64,000 nucleotides of DNA from an uncultured Gammaproteobacteria bacterium (GTDB lineage Bacteria; Pseudomonadota; Gammaproteobacteria; Pseudomonadales; Litorivicinaceae), in NCBI GenBank assembly GCA_913042205.1, contig CAJWIY010000001.1, forward strand, positions 54,998 to 118,997. The letters run 5' to 3'. The number at the start of each line of letters is the position of its first letter. Within the stretch, counting starts at the first letter, position 1. A model generated the notes under the pieces. That model had not been told where the DNA came from. It saw only the letters and a program-made list of their open reading frames with translations, and did no database searches. A program made the position numbers and the translations under genes. Of the stretch, positions 63,841 to 64,000 are shown piece by piece.

Positions 63841-64000
63841 ATGCGGGAGTGGATTAGAGCATTTGCAGGTGTGTTCTTTGCTTTTTTGGGTGTTCAGTCG
63901 GAGGAGAATAGGAGACATGATTTTGAGAAAGTTCGGTTCAGTGTGTTTGCTGTGGCCGGTCTGATTTTAACTTTTGTGTTCCTGTTGATCGTTTACGGGC
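63841..64000 (+). CDS. DUF2970-type small membrane protein (partial at window edge)
   Basis: Manual translation: MREWIRAFAGVFFAFLGVQSEENRRHDFEKVRFSVFAVAGLILTFVFLLIVYG... Confidence 0.7.
   Translation, partial: MREWIRAFAGVFFAFLGVQSEENRRHDFEKVRFSVFAVAGLILTFVFLLIVYG

Noticed and set aside
1-64000. CRISPR arrays, prophage, transposons, integrons, defence islands
   Set aside because: No direct-repeat arrays, integrase, transposase, phage structural genes or restriction/Abi-type genes were seen; the window reads as core chromosome.

Overview
The window is a gene-dense chromosomal segment that looks like a free-living, probably marine, gammaproteobacterium (taxonomy inferred from gene content and gene order only). 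I saw no rRNA, tRNA, CRISPR array, transposase, integrase or phage genes. The first 14 kb is the most distinctive part. It is a one-carbon/DMSP island on the minus strand: lipA, gcvP, gcvH and gcvT behind a tandem glycine riboswitch, then a tightly packed cluster of an MTHFR-like gene, a DmdA-like DMSP demethylase (GcvT fold), a DmdB-like acyl-CoA ligase, a DUF2182 membrane protein and a DUF1326 protein, with glyA divergent. Other modules are: mdh; a K+ channel with a DUF6394 partner; an ArgO/LysE exporter; wrbA and proS; purN/purM, DUF2066 and Hda; recA; TauE/SafE with glcDEF; L,D-transpeptidase, MscS, CsiV-like, mfd and pdxB; a cytochrome c oxidase operon (SURF1, di-heme CoxB fusion, CoxA, two subunit III paralogs, subunit IV); metH, metF and a SahR-like ArsR/SAM-methyltransferase regulator with a 16-bp perfect palindrome at its divergent promoter; a 3-hydroxyisobutyryl-CoA hydrolase and 3-hydroxyisobutyrate dehydrogenase pair; recX, alaS, lysC and tcdA; and DUF4198, HupE and CDF metal-handling genes. 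The best candidate for an undescribed system is the coupled DUF2182/DUF1326 pair at the end of the DMSP-demethylation cluster. All product calls come from motif and family recognition by eye; no database search was run.
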